A stretch of DNA of 64,000 nt from assembly GCA_046728155.1 (NCBI GenBank), contig JBKPDY010000124.1, forward strand, positions 1 to 64,000, written 5' to 3'. Source of the stretch: CAWDLX01 sp046728155 (lineage in GTDB: Bacteria; Actinomycetota; Actinomycetes; Mycobacteriales; Micromonosporaceae). The position numbers were made by a program, and so were the translations under genes. The notes beneath the pieces are model-generated. The model ran no database searches. It was not told the DNA's origin and saw only the letters and a program-made list of their open reading frames with translations. Positions 1-13,247 of this stretch are shown one piece after another (the first letter of the stretch is position 1; every line of letters begins with the position of its first letter).

Positions 1-142
1 CACCACCCCACGTGCCGATCACCGTGACGGTCTTACCGCTCAGATTGTTCTCATCGCCACCCGAGCCGCCCCCACTGGAACAGCCGGCCGCCGCAAGCAG
101 AAGGACAGTTAACGGAGCCAACCTTCGTAGCCACGAATTCAC
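1..142 (-). CDS. ABC transporter substrate-binding lipoprotein, N-terminal fragment
   Basis: This minus-strand gene starts with GTG at 142 and runs off the window edge, leaving about 47 codons. A good ribosome binding site (AAGGAG) lies 5-6 bases upstream. The product opens with basic residues (MNSWLRRLA), a hydrophobic stretch and a lipobox-like LAAAGC followed by a Ser/Gly-rich linker, so it should be a lipid-anchored exported protein. The first mature segment, LSGKTVTVIGTWGG, resembles the first strand of extracellular solute-binding proteins of ABC importers (sugar or amino-acid type). The substrate cannot be told from this fragment. The transport partners would lie outside the window. 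Confidence 0.75.
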   Translation of the reverse strand, partial: MNSWLRRLAPLTVLLLAAAGCSSGGGSGGDENNLSGKTVTVIGTWGG

Positions 143-390
143 GGGTGCTCCTTTTCGGTTAGTAGTCGGTCCACCCCGGCCGGCGACGGCGCCAGAGCAA
201 GACACCGTCAACGACAACCGCTCGCCAGCCCTGTGAGCATTCAATCCCCTGCCAGTCGTGTGTGCAACCGCTGATCTCGCTCGCGAACGCCCGCGAGACC
301 CGCCTGACCTGCGCAGACACGGTCGAGACCACGATCAACCTCCGGCCGGCGTGAGCTTCAAGGATCCATCTTTATCCGTATAAATCGGTC

Positions 391-410
391 CGTCGCATGT
401 GGATGCGGCG
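391..410 (-). terminator. Weak hairpin downstream of tyrS
   Basis: An 8-bp stem (one G-T pair) around the tetraloop GTGG starts about 30 bases after the tyrS stop. The following minus-strand bases are AT-rich (GATTTATACGG) but lack a clean T tract. It could end tyrS transcription. The rest of the gap between the lipoprotein start and tyrS (143-439) shows nothing else recognisable. Confidence 0.3.
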
Positions 411-439
411 AGAACTGAAAAGACATCGGCCCGAGCGGC

Positions 440-1696
440 TCAGGGAACTCGTTCGACTCCGGCGAACGTACGCCGACCCCGCCGCAGAACCAGCCATCGG
501 CCGTGCAGCAGTCGCGCCGGGTCGACGACGGCGTTGGTGTCCTCGACCCGCTCGTTGTTCACGTACGCCCCCCCTTCGGCGATGGTGCGGCGCGCCTCGT
601 TCAGGCTCGACACCAGGCCGGACTCCTTGAGCAGCGCCGCCACCGGCGGTAGCTCGCCGCTGATCCGGACCACCCCGGCCTCGGCCAACGCCGCGGCGAG
701 AGTCGCCGGCGACAGGTCGCCCAGTGAGCCGCGTCCGAACAGCGCCTCGGACGCGGCGATGACCTGGCGGCACTCGACCTCACCTTGCACCAGCGTGGTC
801 AGCTCGCCGGCGAGCGCCCGCTGAGCCTCCCGCCGGGCGGCTCGCTCGCGCGTTGCCGTCTCCAGTTCGGTCAACTCGTCCTGCGACCGGAAGCTGAAGT
901 AGCGCAGGTACGAACCGATGTCGGCGTCGGCTGTGTTGAGCCAGAACTGGTAGAACGCGTACGGCGAGGTGAGGACGGGGTCGAGCCAGATGCCGTCGCC
1001 CTCGGTCTTGCCGAACTTGGTCCCGTCGGCCTTGACCACCAGCGGCGTGGTGAAGGCGTGCACGGTGCCGCCGCCGCGGCGACGGACGTAGTCCACCCCC
1101 GCGCTGATGTTGCCCCACTGGTCGGAGCCGCCGAACTGCAACGTGCACCCGTACCGGCGGTTCAGCTCGAAGTAGTCGTGTGACTGCAGCAACTGGTACG
1201 AGAACTCGGTGAAGCTGATCCCGGTCTCCAGTCGAGCCCGGACCACCTCACGAGCGAGCATCCGGTTGACCGGAAAGTGCTTGCCCACATCGCGCAGGAA
1301 CTCGATCGCCGTCATACCGGTGGTCCAGTCGAGATTGTTCACGAGCGTTGCGGGGTTGTCGCCCGTATAGCTGACGAACGGAGCGAGCTGCGTGCGGATC
1401 CGGTCGACCCAGCTGGCCACCACGTCGGGCGGGTTGAGCACGCGTTCCGCGTTCTCCTTCGGGTCGCCGATCTGCCCGGTGGCACCTCCGACCAGAAGCA
1501 GCGGGCGGTGCCCGGCGAGCTGCAGCCGACGCGCCGTCACCACCTGCATCAGGTGCCCCACGTGCAGGCTCGCCGCGGTCGGGTCGAAGCCCACGTAGAA
1601 GGTGGCCGGACCCGCGTCGAGGTGCTTGCGAAGCTCGTCCAGGTCGGTCGAGTCCTGGATCAGGCCACGCCATTGCAGGTCGTCAAGAAGGCTCAC
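440..1696 (-). CDS. tyrS: Tyrosyl-tRNA synthetase
   Basis: Cytoplasmic class I aminoacyl-tRNA synthetase that charges tRNA-Tyr. About 418 residues, the usual length. The ATP-binding HIGH-type motif appears as HVGHL near residue 45. The KMSKS-type loop appears as KFGKT in the stretch [15 protein letters not shown] near residue 225. The last 65 or so residues form an S4-like RNA-binding domain ending in [14 protein letters not shown]. The start is set at GTG 1696 ([19 protein letters not shown]), which matches the family N-terminus better than upstream in-frame codons. No Shine-Dalgarno sequence precedes it and an AAGAAT -10-like element ends about 7 bases upstream, so a leaderless mRNA is possible. 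It diverges from the ABC transporter pair. Confidence 0.95.
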   Translation of the reverse strand: MSLLDDLQWRGLIQDSTDLDELRKHLDAGPATFYVGFDPTAASLHVGHLMQVVTARRLQLAGHRPLLLVGGATGQIGDPKENAERVLNPPDVVASWVDRIRTQLAPFVSYTGDNPATLVNNLDWTTGMTAIEFLRDVGKHFPVNRMLAREVVRARLETGISFTEFSYQLLQSHDYFELNRRYGCTLQFGGSDQWGNISAGVDYVRRRGGGTVHAFTTPLVVKADGTKFGKTEGDGIWLDPVLTSPYAFYQFWLNTADADIGSYLRYFSFRSQDELTELETATRERAARREAQRALAGELTTLVQGEVECRQVIAASEALFGRGSLGDLSPATLAAALAEAGVVRISGELPPVAALLKESGLVSSLNEARRTIAEGGAYVNNERVEDTNAVVDPARLLHGRWLVLRRGRRTFAGVERVP

Positions 1697-1797
1697 GGGC
1701 ACGATTCTTCCGCACCCCGCGCCGGGGCGGACACCGGGTTTCCCGGAGCCACCAGGCATCACGGCTACGCTGGCGGCGGTATCGACCGGGAGGTGTG

Positions 1798-2442
1798 GTG
1801 GCGAAGAGAGTCGGCGCGGCCGAGGTCCTCGCGGTCAAGGGACTGCGACGGGCATTCAACGAGCACGTAGTGCTCGACAACGTGAACATCACCGTCAGGG
1901 CGGGCCAGGTGTGTGCCGTCACCGGCCCCAACGGCTCGGGAAAGACCACCCTGCTACGGTGCGTGGCCGGCGCTCTCCCTTCCGACGCCGGGACTGTGAC
2001 GTTGCTGGGCCAGCCGGTGGACGAATCCGATCCGCATACCCGGGCGGCGATCGCGGCGGTCCTGGACGACACGGAGTTCTTCCCCGATCTTTCGGTCGCC
2101 GAACACCTCGAGTTGATGGCGTACGCACACGCCACGCCCGATCCGCTCGCGGTGGTCGACGAGCTCATCGACGCGCTCTCGCTCGATGTGGCGCGCGACC
2201 AGGTGCCGCCGACCCTCTCCAGTGGACAGAGGCGTCGGCTCGCGCTGGCCTCGTGCTTCGTCCGGCCCCGACGGCTCCTCATCCTCGACGAGCCGGAACA
2301 GCGCCTGGACAGCCGCGGTCAGGACTGGCTGAAGGACAAGCTGCTGCGGGAGAAGAAGCGAGGCACGGCCGTCCTGATGGCGAGCCACGATCCCGAACTG
2401 GTGGAGGCCGTCGCCGATCTTCGCCTGCCCGTCGGCGACTGA
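1798..2442 (+). CDS. ABC transporter ATP-binding protein
   Basis: Single nucleotide-binding domain of about 214 residues. Walker A is GPNGSGKTT near residue 43, the signature motif is the variant [12 protein letters not shown], and Walker B is [12 protein letters not shown]. The D-loop follows as SRGQDW and the switch His lies in [10 protein letters not shown]. The start could be either of two adjacent GTG codons (1795 or 1798); 1798 gives better spacing from GGGAGG. The membrane-protein gene begins 4 bases after the stop, so the two are almost certainly co-transcribed and form one transporter. The A/G/E-type signature change LSSGQ is common in this class. Direction and substrate are unknown. 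Confidence 0.9.
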   Translation: MAKRVGAAEVLAVKGLRRAFNEHVVLDNVNITVRAGQVCAVTGPNGSGKTTLLRCVAGALPSDAGTVTLLGQPVDESDPHTRAAIAAVLDDTEFFPDLSVAEHLELMAYAHATPDPLAVVDELIDALSLDVARDQVPPTLSSGQRRRLALASCFVRPRRLLILDEPEQRLDSRGQDWLKDKLLREKKRGTAVLMASHDPELVEAVADLRLPVGD

Positions 2443-2446
2443 GTCC

Positions 2447-3844
2447 ATGACGATCGCGGCCACGGCTCCGGCCATCCCGCCTGTGCACGAGGTACGTGTC
2501 AGGCTGCGCCGCGTCCGTCGTACCCACAGCGACCGGACGCTCGGCGAGCTGCTCACCGACGTGTACCTGGTGACCTTCCTGGTCGTGCTCTACGGCGGCA
2601 GCGGAGTCGTCAGCCTGCGGCGGCACCTGGCCAGGCCGGTGGGTGGGCCCATCGGCCTGGAGTCCACCAGGGCCTGGCTCGTCGTCGCCCTCCTGGTCAC
2701 CGCCGCCATCCTCGGTTGGCGCGGGCTGCGCGCGCTCGGCCCGCTCATCACGACACCGGCAGCCCAGACGTGGTGCCTGTCCACCCCGATCGACCGGGCG
2801 GCGTGGCTGCGGCTGCCGATGTACTGGGTGCTCGGCGTCTGCGCGCTCGCCGGCGCCGCGGCCGGGGTTCTCGCCACGTGGATGGGCCTGGCCACCTCTG
2901 CGTTCTGGGGTGTGTTGACCGGAGCCGGCGTCGGCGTCGCCCTCGCCGCCGCGAGTGTTGTCGTCCAGTCCCGCCAGCTGGGCGTGACCCGCCGCGTACG
3001 ACCGTCCGATGTGGCGCTTCTGGTGAGCCTCCTGCTGGTCACCGCCGCTGTGACAACCCGGGTCACCCACATCACAGCGGGCCCACCGATGGTGCCGGCC
3101 GTGGTCTTCGCGAGCATCGCGGTCGTCGCCGCCGGCGTCGCCATCCGGCTCGCCGTACGGGCACTCGGGCGGGTCAACCGCGCGACCCTCGCCGGCGGTG
3201 CCGAACTCGCGGGTGCGGCGGTGTCCGCCGTTGTGATGCTCGACCCGTCGCTCTTCTCCGGGCTCGTCGAGGCGCGGCGGTGGCGGGTCGCCGGACGAGT
3301 CCACAGCCGACGGTGGATTGCGGGTGGACGGGAGTGGGTGCTCGTCCAAGCCGATCTGCGCCGCCAATGGCGCCGCAAGTCCGGCCTGATCGCCTGGGCC
3401 GCGCTCATCCTCGCGCCGTACACGGCCGCGGTCTTCTCGTCCTCGGCCGTCGGCTCGGTTCGCATCATCGCCGGCTACCTCGCCACCGAGCGGCTCGCGG
3501 CCGGCCTCCGGCTCGTTTCGCGGTCACCGTCGCTGCGGCGGGAACTCGGTGGCAGCAATGCCGACCTCAAGCTCATCCACTTGGCAGTCCCGGCGTTCGG
3601 GCTGATCCTGTGGTGGCTCGCTACTCTCGCCGCCGGAGCGGTCCCGACCTCGCAGGCGCAGGGGCTCATCCTCATCGTGGGTACGCTCGGGGCCGTCTAC
3701 CGTACCGCCACCCGTCCGCTGATGACGTACGACACAGGCACGGCCGATCTGCCGCTCGGGCCCGTGCCGACGACGCTGCTCCGCCGGTTGCTCCGCGGAC
3801 CCGACCTGGTCGCTGTTCTCGTACTCGTCGGCCTCTTCTTCTGA
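2447..3844 (+). CDS. Multi-pass membrane protein, DUF6297-like ABC permease partner
   Basis: 465-residue integral membrane protein starting at ATG 2447, 4 bases after the ABC ATPase stop. It has about ten to twelve predicted hydrophobic segments, for example VYLVTFLVVLYGGSGVV near residue 40 and AWLVVALLVTAAILGW near 78, with further segments to the C-terminus (DLVAVLVLVGLFF). Soluble basic linkers separate the two halves. The context of one ATPase plus one long polytopic protein is typical of the actinobacterial DUF6297-type pair. By inference it is the transmembrane subunit of the transporter. No substrate-specific motif is visible. The palindrome at 3843 overlaps its stop codon. Confidence 0.8.
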   Translation: MTIAATAPAIPPVHEVRVRLRRVRRTHSDRTLGELLTDVYLVTFLVVLYGGSGVVSLRRHLARPVGGPIGLESTRAWLVVALLVTAAILGWRGLRALGPLITTPAAQTWCLSTPIDRAAWLRLPMYWVLGVCALAGAAAGVLATWMGLATSAFWGVLTGAGVGVALAAASVVVQSRQLGVTRRVRPSDVALLVSLLLVTAAVTTRVTHITAGPPMVPAVVFASIAVVAAGVAIRLAVRALGRVNRATLAGGAELAGAAVSAVVMLDPSLFSGLVEARRWRVAGRVHSRRWIAGGREWVLVQADLRRQWRRKSGLIAWAALILAPYTAAVFSSSAVGSVRIIAGYLATERLAAGLRLVSRSPSLRRELGGSNADLKLIHLAVPAFGLILWWLATLAAGAVPTSQAQGLILIVGTLGAVYRTATRPLMTYDTGTADLPLGPVPTTLLRRLLRGPDLVAVLVLVGLFF

Positions 3845-3858
3845 ACCCCTAGGGGTTC
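3843..3858. other. 16-bp perfect palindrome overlapping a stop codon
   Basis: GAACCCCTAGGGGTTC starts inside the TGA stop of the membrane-protein gene. As RNA it can form a 6-bp stem with a CUAG loop. No T tract follows, so it is a poor intrinsic terminator. It may instead be a protein-binding site. The following 200 bases up to the MMPL gene hold no gene. Confidence 0.35.
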
Positions 3859-4066
3859 GCCCACGCGCAACAGCGCTGGTCAGACCGCCGATGGTAGGGA
3901 TATCCCCACCTACGGACTGCGGTCAGCCTCCTCAGGGTCAGCTCCGGGCCTTCGCCGGATGGCGGCTCCCGCCCCGGGCCATAACGTCACCTTCGACAAC
4001 GCCGGCGTACGCGACTGTCCACTGTGGGCAACGTGTATCGCCGGCTCGCCGAGAGGGGACGTAGCC

Positions 4067-6295
4067 GTGCAGCGTAAGCCTTTGACCGTACGGGTGGCGC
4101 GATGGAGCGCGACGCACCCATGGCGTGCGATGGGACTATGGGTCGCCTTCGTCGTCGCCGCGATAGCCGTCGGGGGCGTGGTCGGCGCGAAGCAGAGCAA
4201 CGGCAACGACAACGCAGGCGAGACGGCGCGGATGGAGCAGATCATCGACGCCGCCCACTTCCCGGACCAGCCGGTGGTGGAGCGCATCCTCGTCACGTCC
4301 CCGGCCGGAGCGCTCGACCGGGCCGACGCCGCCCGGGCGCTGGATGACGTCGCGGCTCGGATGCGTGCCCTGCCCGGAGTCGCCGGCGTTGACAAGCCGG
4401 TGCCGTCACCGGACGGTACCGCGCTGATGCTCCCGGTTCGGATGGCCGGCGATCCCGGCGCGGCCGAGGATGGCGTGCAGCCGTTGCTCGATGCGACGGC
4501 CGCGGTTCAGCGCGACCATCCCGCGCTGCGCGTGGAGGAGGTCGGTCCCGCGTCGCTCCACAAAGGCCTCGGCGAGAAGATCAACTCCGACTTCAAGCGG
4601 GCCGAGATATTCAGCGTCCCGGTGACTCTGCTCATCCTGCTGGTCGCGTTCGGGGCGCTGATCGCGGCCGGCGTGCCGGTCCTGCTGGGTCTCTCCGCAG
4701 TCGGCGCAGCGATCGGCCTCTCCGCGCTCGCCTCGTACCTCGTGCCGACCCAGGACACGACGAACAGTGTGATCCTGCTGATCGGTCTGGCGGTCGGGGT
4801 CGATTATTCGCTCTTCTACCTCAAGCGGGAACGAGAGGAAAGAGCCAAGGGGGCCGCTCACCTCGACGCGGTGGAGATCGCGGCCGCAACGTCCGGGCAC
4901 GCGGTGGTCGTCTCCGGCCTTGCCGTCGTCGTCGCGATGGCGGGGATGTTCCTGGCCGGCGACAACATCTTCACCTCGTTCGCGGTCGGCTCGATCCTCG
5001 TGGTCGCCGTGTCGGTCCTGGGATCGTTGACGGTGCTGCCGGCGCTACTGGCCAAGCTCGGCCGTTGGGTCGACCGGCCGCGCATCCCTGTCCTGTGGCG
5101 CCTGACCGCGGCTCCTACCCGCCGCGGAGCTCACGCAGACACGAGTGCGGCGCCGCGGGCCTGGTCGGCTCTGCTCCGGCCGGCGCTGCGGTTCCCCGCG
5201 GCCGCCTTCGTGGTCTCGGCGGGCGCGCTGGTCCTGCTCGGCTTGCCCACGCTCGGGATGAACCTGCGCCTACCCGGGTTGCAGGATCTGGGACAGGACA
5301 CGCCGGTGATGCAGGCGTACGCCCGGTTGACGACCGCCTTCCCGAGTACCGGGACCACCCACGTCGTGGTCGTCAAGGCGCCCGCCGCGCAACGGTCCGG
5401 GGTGGATGCTGCCCTGGTCGACCTGTCGTCCCGTACCGCGGCCGACCCGCTCTTCGCGCACGATCAGCGTCCACAGGAGACAGTCTCGCCGGACGGGACG
5501 GTCACCCTGCTGGAGATCGGAACCCCGTACGCGCTCAACACCGACGGTGCGGACCGGTCACTGGACCGCCTACGGCACGATCTCGTGCCGGCCACCGTGG
5601 GTAGCGTACCGGGCGTCGAGTACGGCGTCACCGGGGAGATCGCGGGCACGACGGACTACTCGCAGCACGTCCGCGACACACTACCGGTTGTCGTAGCCTT
5701 CGTGCTCGCCCTGACCTTCATCGTCATGGTGTGGACGTTCCGGTCGGTGGTCATCGCCGCGACCGCCATCGGGCTGAACATGCTCTCCGTGTGGGCAGCG
5801 TACGGCGTGGTCACACTGGTCTTCCAGCGCACGTTTGCTGAGGGTCTGCTCGGCTTCCACTCCAACGGGGGAGTCGTGTCGTGGTTGCCGCTGTTCCTCT
5901 TCGTCGTCCTCTTCGGACTGTCGATGGACTACCACGTCTTCGTGGTGAGCCGGATCCGGGAAGGAGTCGACAAGGGACTCGCCACCCGCGACGCGGTCCG
6001 GCACGGGATCGTCCGTACTGCCGGGGTGGTGACCAGCGCGGCCCTGGTCATGGTGGGCGTGTTCGGGGTGTTCGGCTCGCTGAGCAGTCTGGACATGAAG
6101 CAGCTCGGCGTCGGTCTCGCCGTCGCGATCTTCGTTGACGCGACGCTGATCCGCGCGGTCGTCCTGCCATCACTGATGGCGTTGCTCGGCCGTGCGAACT
6201 GGTGGGCTCCCGGTTTCCTGCGCCGCCGCACGACGGTGGAACCCATTGAGCCGGAGGTGACAACGCCGGAGCCGGTCGCGGTCGGCTCACGCTGA
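4067..6295 (+). CDS. MMPL family RND transporter
   Basis: About 742-residue exporter of the RND superfamily with two internally similar halves. Each half has one N-terminal transmembrane segment, an extracytoplasmic domain and five more segments. The proton-relay Asp-Tyr pairs are visible as GVDYSLFYLKRERE (first half) and SMDYHVFVVSRIREG (second half), as in mycobacterial MmpL proteins. The start is GTG 4067 (MQRKPLTVRVARWS), preceded by AGAGGGGA at suitable spacing; in-frame codons further upstream lack a ribosome binding site. MMPL proteins move lipids or hydrophobic compounds out of the cell. Which cargo applies here cannot be read from the sequence. A strong hairpin at 6316 ends the gene. 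Confidence 0.9.
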   Translation: MQRKPLTVRVARWSATHPWRAMGLWVAFVVAAIAVGGVVGAKQSNGNDNAGETARMEQIIDAAHFPDQPVVERILVTSPAGALDRADAARALDDVAARMRALPGVAGVDKPVPSPDGTALMLPVRMAGDPGAAEDGVQPLLDATAAVQRDHPALRVEEVGPASLHKGLGEKINSDFKRAEIFSVPVTLLILLVAFGALIAAGVPVLLGLSAVGAAIGLSALASYLVPTQDTTNSVILLIGLAVGVDYSLFYLKREREERAKGAAHLDAVEIAAATSGHAVVVSGLAVVVAMAGMFLAGDNIFTSFAVGSILVVAVSVLGSLTVLPALLAKLGRWVDRPRIPVLWRLTAAPTRRGAHADTSAAPRAWSALLRPALRFPAAAFVVSAGALVLLGLPTLGMNLRLPGLQDLGQDTPVMQAYARLTTAFPSTGTTHVVVVKAPAAQRSGVDAALVDLSSRTAADPLFAHDQRPQETVSPDGTVTLLEIGTPYALNTDGADRSLDRLRHDLVPATVGSVPGVEYGVTGEIAGTTDYSQHVRDTLPVVVAFVLALTFIVMVWTFRSVVIAATAIGLNMLSVWAAYGVVTLVFQRTFAEGLLGFHSNGGVVSWLPLFLFVVLFGLSMDYHVFVVSRIREGVDKGLATRDAVRHGIVRTAGVVTSAALVMVGVFGVFGSLSSLDMKQLGVGLAVAIFVDATLIRAVVLPSLMALLGRANWWAPGFLRRRTTVEPIEPEVTTPEPVAVGSR

Positions 6296-6315
6296 TCGAC
6301 GCAGACGCTCGATGA

Positions 6316-6365
6316 AAGCAGGGGCACCCTACTTGCTTGTGGATGTCAATAGGGTGCCCCTGCTT
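6316..6365. terminator. Bidirectional intrinsic terminator
   Basis: A perfect 16-bp inverted repeat (arms 6316-6331 and 6350-6365, AAGCAGGGGCACCCTA and its complement) with an 18-base loop lies between the convergent MMPL and alpha/beta hydrolase genes. The arms begin with AA and end with TT, and the position is where a shared terminator is expected. Confidence 0.85.
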
Positions 6366-6381
6366 GCATGCGTCCGTCGCG

Positions 6382-7263
6382 TTATAGCGACACCGCAGAA
6401 GCGGCGAGCTTCGCGATCTCGTCCAGCATCAGGGGCCACAGCTCGCGCGGCAGATCGTGTCCCATCCCGGCGAACACGATCAGTCGCGCGCCAGGTACGG
6501 CAGCGGCGGTCGCCCGTCCCCCGGCCGGCCGTACCAGCGGGTCGGCGTCGCCGTGCAGGACGAGCGTCGGCACGCGGACCGAGGCGAGCCCGGGTCGCCG
6601 GTCACCCGAGGCCCGGATGGCCGCGAGCTGTCGGGGCACCGACGCGTCGTCGTGTCCCCGCTCGTATCCGCGTTTGCCCGCCTCCCGCAGCCATTGCTCG
6701 TCCAGGGGGTACGCCGGTGAGCCGATCCTGCGGAACACGTCGACTATCCGCTGGCCCGCCTGCTCGGCGGTGGTGACGTGGCGATGGCGCAGGTTGACGA
6801 ACACCTTCATCCTGGGCCGCCCGACCCGGGGCGACGGCGTCGACATCATCGAGGTCAGGCTCCGCACGCGGGCCGGGTGCCGGATCGCGAGCGTCTGCGC
6901 GATCATGCCGCCCATGGAGGCGCCCACCACGTGAGCCGAATCCCATCCAAGCGCGTCCAGGACCGCGGCCGCGTCGCCGGCCATGTCGTCGAGACGGTAC
7001 GCAGCGACCGCGGTGGCGCGCGTGAGGATCCGCAACAGCGAAGGTCGACCGGCGGCGATGAAATGGGTCGACGCGCCGCTGTCTCGATTGTCGAAGCGGG
7101 CAACCGTGAAGCCGCGGTCGATCAGAGCGTTGCAGAAGTCGTCCGGCCAGGCGATCATCTGCATGCCGAGGCCCATGATGAGCAGCAGCGGTTCGCCATC
7201 GGGTGGCCCCAGCACCTCGTACGCGAGCCGGACATCGCCGTTGTGGGCCATCGCTGTCGTCAT
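6382..7263 (-). CDS. Alpha/beta hydrolase
   Basis: About 293-residue alpha/beta-fold hydrolase. The nucleophile elbow is GASMGGMIAQ (Ser near residue 105). The acid is in LHGDADPLV, and the catalytic His is in FAGMGHDLP near the C-terminus. The oxyanion-side motif LIMGLGMQMIAWPDDFC is typical of the esterase/epoxide-hydrolase-like group that acts on uncharged small molecules. The start is uncertain: ATG 7263 (MTTAMAHNGDVRLAYEV) fits the family start; ATG 7275 adds four residues. Neither has a clear ribosome binding site. The gene follows the glycosylase gene by about 38 bases and could be the last gene of the arg transcript. The substrate is unknown. Confidence 0.85.
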   Translation of the reverse strand: MTTAMAHNGDVRLAYEVLGPPDGEPLLLIMGLGMQMIAWPDDFCNALIDRGFTVARFDNRDSGASTHFIAAGRPSLLRILTRATAVAAYRLDDMAGDAAAVLDALGWDSAHVVGASMGGMIAQTLAIRHPARVRSLTSMMSTPSPRVGRPRMKVFVNLRHRHVTTAEQAGQRIVDVFRRIGSPAYPLDEQWLREAGKRGYERGHDDASVPRQLAAIRASGDRRPGLASVRVPTLVLHGDADPLVRPAGGRATAAAVPGARLIVFAGMGHDLPRELWPLMLDEIAKLAASAVSL

Positions 7264-7301
7264 GGCAGCCAGCATGCCGGACGGCGGGCACAGAACGTAG
7301 C

Positions 7302-7913
7302 TCAGGGTGTCGCTGTGCGGCGTCGGGGAGCATGGCGGCGGTACACGCTCACGGTCGGCTCATCCGCCAACCAGAACCGCCACGGGGTGTCGTGCCCGCC
7401 GGCCACTCCGACCCGTGGGCCGGAGCGGATCCGGCCGGGATCCGCCGGACGGCGGGGCGGCCACAACCGCAGCGGTCCGGTTCCGTCGACCATCGACGTT
7501 GCGGTGGCGCGGCCGTCCACGGCGAGGGTCTGCGCCAGCCGGGCTGGTCCGCGGGCCAGGTCGCGATCGGGGATGCCACCACCACGCCGCTCCCGCGCGA
7601 GGGCTACCCCGCCGGTGACCTCCGCCGCCCGGAGCAGAACCGCCGACGCTTCACCGTCCGGACCGCACACGACGTTGACGCACCAGTGCATCCCGAACAC
7701 GAAGTACACATACGCGAGACCGGGCGGGCCGAACATCACGGCGTTTCGCCTCGTCCGCCCGCGGTGAGCGTGCGACGCCGGATCCGACCCGTCGCCGGCG
7801 TACGCCTCCACCTCGGTCAGCCGGAGGGTGACTCCGTTGCCGGTCAGGTTCGCTCCGAGCAGCGCTCGGGCCGTGACATCCGGCGGCCCGGCAAGCCAGT
7901 CGGACCGGCTCAC
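7302..7913 (-). CDS. mpg: DNA-3-methyladenine glycosylase (AAG/MPG family)
   Basis: About 203-residue base-excision enzyme of the alkyladenine glycosylase family; it excises alkylated purines. Diagnostic motifs are [21 protein letters not shown] (catalytic Glu in TEVEAY), [21 protein letters not shown] and WCVNVVCGP. The GTG start ([12 protein letters not shown]) overlaps the argH stop codon in GTGA, so it is translationally coupled to the arginine operon. Upstream in-frame codons lie inside argH and are rejected. The pairing with argH is a neighbourhood habit of some actinobacteria; no metabolic link is implied. Confidence 0.93.
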   Translation of the reverse strand: MSRSDWLAGPPDVTARALLGANLTGNGVTLRLTEVEAYAGDGSDPASHAHRGRTRRNAVMFGPPGLAYVYFVFGMHWCVNVVCGPDGEASAVLLRAAEVTGGVALARERRGGGIPDRDLARGPARLAQTLAVDGRATATSMVDGTGPLRLWPPRRPADPGRIRSGPRVGVAGGHDTPWRFWLADEPTVSVYRRHAPRRRTATP

Positions 7914-9337
7914 CGCGGTACGACTCGTGCCCGCGACCACTGACGCCAACCCTCCACTGTGTCCGATGCCGCGGCGAGCTGGTCCGCGACCGGACCCGGA
8001 CCGGTCGAGCCCGGGGTCGTGCGGGCCCGCAACGCGCCGCGTACCGAGAGCACCTCCCGCACCTGTGGCGTCAGGTACGGTGAAACGGCGGCAAGGTCCA
8101 CATCGGACACATCGTCGAGGCCGCACTCGCGGGCGGCGCAGAGCGCGACCAACGATCCGGTGATCTCGTGCGCCTCCCGGAACGGTACTCCGGACCGGAC
8201 GAGCCATTCCGCAACCTCAGTCGCGAGGGTGTAACCCCGTGGTGCCGCCGCGACCAGCCGATCCACCCGCACGGTCATTGTGGAGACCATGCCGGCCAGG
8301 GCCGGCAGCACGAGCTCGAGCGTGTCGACGGCGTCGAACACCGGTTCCTTGTCCTCTTGCATGTCGCGGTCATACGTGAGCGGCAAGCCCTTGAGCATGG
8401 TCATGACCGTCACGAGAGCCCCGATGAGCCGGCCGGCCTTACCCCGGGCCAGCTCGGCGATATCGGGATTCTTCTTCTGCGGCATGATGGACGACCCGGT
8501 GGTGAACGCGTCGTCCAGCTCGACCCAGCCGAACTCCTGGGACGCCCACAGCACCACCTCCTCGCCCAGCCGCGACAGGTGGACCCCGATCAGCGCGGCC
8601 GCGAAGAGAAACTCGGCGGCGAAGTCCCGATCGGCGACCGCGTCCATCGAGTTGGCCGCCGCAGCGGTGAAGCCCAGTTCTCGGGCGACGCGGACCGGGT
8701 CGAGCGGCAACGACGAGCCCGCCAGCGCCCCCGCGCCCAGCGGCGAGACCGCGCACCGCGTATCCCAGTCGCGCAGCCGCTCGAGGTCGCGCAGCAGGGG
8801 CTGCACGTGGGCGAGCAACTGATGCCCGAAGCTGACCGGTTGCGCGTGCTGCAGATGAGTCATCCCCGGTGCCGGAGTCTCCACGTGCCGGCCCGCCTGC
8901 TCGATCAGAGCGTCGGCCAGCTCCACCAGCCGCAGCGCCACGCCTCGCGCGTGGTCGCGCAGGTACAACCGCAGATCGGTGGCGACCTGGTCGTTGCGCG
9001 ACCGGCCGGCGCGCAGCTTTCCGCCCAGCGCCCCCAGCCGTTCGAGCAGGCCACGTTCGAGCGCGGTGTGCACATCCTCATCGTCGACGGTGGGCCGGAA
9101 TTGCATCGAGGCGCAGGCCGCCTCAAGGTCGTCCAGGGCGGCGAGCGTGCGGCCGAGTTCGTCCGTATCGAGGAGTCCGGCGCCGGCGAGCACTCGGGCG
9201 TGGGCGCGCGAGGCGGCAAGATCGTACGGGGCGAGCCGCCAGTCAAACTGGACACTGACCGACAGACGCGCGAGGGCCTCGGCCGGTCCTCCGGTGAAGC
9301 GGCCGCCCCACAGCCGTACGCCGGTCGCCGGTTCCAC
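7910..9337 (-). CDS. argH: Argininosuccinate lyase
   Basis: Last step of arginine synthesis: cleaves argininosuccinate to arginine and fumarate. About 475 residues. The fumarase/aspartase superfamily signature is [12 protein letters not shown] near residue 280, and the other conserved regions [12 protein letters not shown] and [14 protein letters not shown] carry the active-site His residues. The start is GTG 9337 ([14 protein letters not shown]), with GGGGAG 5-6 bases upstream; the longer reading from 9355 would start inside that ribosome binding site. It lies 100 bases after argG in the arg operon. It acts as a cytoplasmic homotetramer by family knowledge. Confidence 0.96.
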   Translation of the reverse strand: MEPATGVRLWGGRFTGGPAEALARLSVSVQFDWRLAPYDLAASRAHARVLAGAGLLDTDELGRTLAALDDLEAACASMQFRPTVDDEDVHTALERGLLERLGALGGKLRAGRSRNDQVATDLRLYLRDHARGVALRLVELADALIEQAGRHVETPAPGMTHLQHAQPVSFGHQLLAHVQPLLRDLERLRDWDTRCAVSPLGAGALAGSSLPLDPVRVARELGFTAAAANSMDAVADRDFAAEFLFAAALIGVHLSRLGEEVVLWASQEFGWVELDDAFTTGSSIMPQKKNPDIAELARGKAGRLIGALVTVMTMLKGLPLTYDRDMQEDKEPVFDAVDTLELVLPALAGMVSTMTVRVDRLVAAAPRGYTLATEVAEWLVRSGVPFREAHEITGSLVALCAARECGLDDVSDVDLAAVSPYLTPQVREVLSVRGALRARTTPGSTGPGPVADQLAAASDTVEGWRQWSRARVVPR

Positions 9338-9437
9338 CCGCGCTCCCCTCCCCACGTGTTGCCACCGTCGCAGAGCTTACTAACGAAGTCTGCGTAGGCC
9401 GGCGTCCCGTACCGACACCGTCCTGCGCCGCTGCGGG

Positions 9438-13243
<3,806 letters not shown>

Positions 13244-13247
<4 letters not shown>

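Noticed and set aside
12..236. Plus-strand reading frame at the window start
   Set aside because: Antisense to the lipoprotein gene, which has a clear ribosome binding site, signal peptide and lipobox.
1697..1797. T-box or other leader for tyrS
   Set aside because: The gap is only 101 bases and has no T-box sequence.
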